Source: Dromaius novaehollandiae (Eukaryota; Chordata; Aves; Casuariiformes; Dromaiidae). Taken from it: a stretch of 64,000 nt of DNA. Both the position numbers and the translations under genes were made by a program. The notes under the pieces are model-generated. The model was not told the DNA's origin. It saw only the letters and a list, made by a program, of their open reading frames with translations, and did no database searches. The stretch spans positions 149,067,517-149,131,516 of the forward strand of contig NC_088099.1 in the NCBI RefSeq assembly GCF_036370855.1, given 5' to 3'. Below are positions 61,860-64,000 of the stretch, in pieces. The first letter of the stretch is position 1; each line of letters opens with the position of its first letter.

Positions 61860-64000
61860 TGTTAGTAAATTAAACAATGTCAGAGAACATCTCTAGGCAG
61901 TGAACTCATCTGTCTATACTGTTACGTTTAACAATATGGGGGTGAGCTATTGTGCCAGTAGTTTTCAGTGCTGAAGAATGGTCTCAGGCACACTTGATTT
62001 AGACATGGCCAGTCCTTTTCCTGAGCTTTCTTAAATGAACTGATTCTGTTTAGTCTCTCTTGAAGATTCACTGTCCACTTGAGATGTGAAGAGGAAAGGT
62101 CCAGAACGTCTGTGTCCTTCTCACTGTTTTTTGCAGTTTCTCTCAACAAGTATAGATGGCAGAGACTGTACTGAAAAATGATTATTTTATTGGGTTTTGC
62201 ATATCAATATATTTTCTTTGTACTTGCATTCTTTCGGCAGAGTAAGGTTAGCCTCAGACACTTTCGTGGTGGAGGGAGAACTTAGATTAGACAACTTGAG
62301 CATCAGGGCTTTATTTAGTGTACGTCTGTGGTAGGGTCATACTGGTGAACTGGGTCAGGGCTCAATCAGGTACATGACTGAATATTATCCAGAAGATATG
62401 TCTTCAAAGGCCTGAAATCATTTAGTTGCTGTCTGCTGCATTCTTTCCATTTCAGTTATGTCTGGCATACTGTAAACTGACCAGAACTGTTTGAGGGCCC
62501 TCTCTCCTGGGGTCTTATTCTTTGTTGTCTTTTATCTCATGTAAATGTAAATTAGATTGAGAGTCAGCATCTTGTTTGTTTGCTCTGCGATGTGTTTCCT
62601 TAGAATCTCTGCTTTCTTATGAACATTCTTTTCTTGAACTTAAGTTTGGGTCTGAAAGAGGAGGTGCTGACTATTGAGTAGATGGACGTGCTTTTTCCTG
62701 GCGTTGTCTCTGGAAGTTTAGGGGCAATGCAATTGACCCAACACCATGTGCAAGTTGACCAGACCTGAGCTGGAGAAGGCAACACTCATGTCTGTGGGTG
62801 AGAGTATAGGATCAGCTTAAGCAGAAACATTAATATCACTTGTGAGCATGACCTACACAATTGGGTCTCATGAAGTGCTTCCTTGCACTTTGCATGTTGC
62901 AGTACCAAGCTGCAGCTTCCATTAAGGTTGCAGGTTGTGGAGGGTTGAATGCTATGGTGTCACCTCACAGCCGTGTCTTTATCTCCAGGCACAGTCTCAC
63001 AATGGACAAAATATTGCTGGAAAATGTTCCCTAAGATGCAGTCTAAGGCTATTGCCTCGTTCTAGGACATGGACAGTTGCATGCTGATACTTATCTGAGG
63101 TACAACTCAGGCACAAGAGGCAAGCAGTGCATGGTCTCCTGTGCTGATAGTCCAGTAAGTCAAAGGAGATTTCAGAGGCACAGTCACTGCTTGATACTTC
63201 CTGGACTGTCAAGAAGAATGACACTGAGAATTGATTTGAGCTGTATTTTTGGGAACTGAGCTGAGAGCATCAACTTGTGTTATGTACTAGCAGCCCTCTG
63301 AATTCCAGTAATAGCAATGACCTAGCATTGCTAGCCCTTTAGACCACATTTAGAATGGTACTTACATGGGGAAAAAATTACCCTTCCTCTGCTTTTTTCC
63401 TTTATGTTTTAAAATGTTACATTTACTTTCTTTCTCTTTATGAAGCTCAGCCCGTTATATAGCAGAGGTCTTTGGCCTGGATTTGGGAAAGCATGCTTCT
63501 GAGAGCTGTGTCTAGGGAAACCAAACCACACGGTGCCTTGATAAAGGAGAAAGCTCAGTGTGTTTTCTTGTCATTGATATAATTAGCCTCCTCTGATACC
63601 CTGTCAAATACTATCTTCAGTATAAATAGTGTAAATAAAATCAAACTATTGATACCCATTGTGCTTATTACCACTATAAAAGTCAAATGTTTCCTCTTGC
63701 TGACACCCTACATTCTCTTTTCTCAAGCCAGTTCTTAATCTCTCTGAGAAGTTATCTGATAACTGACCTTGTAGGTGAAACTGCTGTGTGGTGCAGCATT
63801 AAATGATTTAAAATCAAAATAATAAAATAATAATTGTGCCGCACCTGTGTAACATATCAATAATACATATGGCAAATTTGCCATGTGCAGGTTTTTCTAA
63901 TGAGTTTGAGTTACTGTGACCAGTCTACATGCGGTACATTTTTAAAGGTTTTGTAAGCAAGGCCATAACAAGCATTTTCAATTTCTGTCCTGAAAGTGAA
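61860..64000. other. MMP16 intron 1, no features recognised
   Basis: No exon, RNA gene or clear repeat seen to the window end. Confidence 0.5.

Larger units (their letters stand above)
46333..64000 (+). other. MMP16: MMP16 intron 1 (continues past window)
   Basis: The intron begins GTAAGC at 46,333. I searched by eye for the expected next coding segment (starting with a VWLQK-like reading after an AG acceptor) and did not find it, so exon 2 is presumably downstream of 64,000. Large first introns are usual in this gene. The intron contains old repeats and otherwise unassigned AT-rich DNA. Confidence 0.85.

Noticed and set aside
46777..64000. MMP16 exon 2
   Set aside because: No acceptor followed by a VWLQK-like propeptide reading was found by eye, so exon 2 is assumed to be beyond the window.
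1..64000. CRISPR arrays, tRNA or rRNA genes, bacterial-type operons
   Set aside because: No regularly spaced repeats, no cloverleaf with A/B boxes and no rRNA text were noticed. The DNA is vertebrate in character.

Overview
The window looks like bird nuclear DNA: a mostly AT-rich, gene-poor stretch of a large chromosome. Evidence for a bird is the predominance of CR1 LINE fragments of several ages in both orientations, LTR-retrovirus remnants, very old MIR/L3-like SINE tails, and the absence of mammalian L1 or Alu. I cannot name the species.

Only one protein-coding gene is supported. At 46,201-46,332 (+) lies the first coding exon of MMP16 (membrane-type matrix metalloproteinase 3, MT3-MMP). 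It encodes 44 residues (signal peptide plus the first propeptide residues) and ends at a GAG|GTAAGC splice donor. The exon sits at the 3' edge of a strong CpG island (about 44.86-46.66 kb) that should hold the promoter and 5'UTR. The island contains an unbroken 189-nt polypurine run and two tiny upstream ORFs, one of them a bare ATG-TAG. Everything from 46,333 to the end of the window is MMP16 intron 1; I did not find exon 2.

Layout: 0-44.8 kb is intergenic and appears to be gene desert upstream of MMP16. It holds (i) a GC-rich block at 1.47-1.9 kb with promoter-like architecture (inverted CCAAT, TATA, then a splice donor); (ii) an old minus-strand CR1 at 3.75-5.44 kb split by a younger plus-strand CR1; (iii) a minus-strand solo LTR at 7,005-8,143 with a 5-bp target-site duplication; (iv) CR1 fragments at 11.4-12.3 kb; (v) a decayed minus-strand endogenous retrovirus at about 12.75-18.24 kb with recognisable protease, RT and RNase H pieces, all broken; (vi) isolated GC-rich blocks at 24.0 and 29.4 kb; (vii) old minus-strand CR1 copies at 34.9-35.7 and 43.2-44.3 kb. 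Intron 1 (46.3-64 kb) carries old CR1/L3 and MIR-like remnants, simple repeats, a 48-nt hairpin at 61.8 kb and an open frame behind a good 3' splice site at 60,061.

I saw no tRNA, rRNA, CRISPR array or prokaryotic-type operon. Nothing here is convincingly a new biological system. The points most worth checking are the promoter-like block at 1.5 kb, the polypurine tract with the start-stop uORF in the MMP16 leader, and the candidate exon at 60,061.
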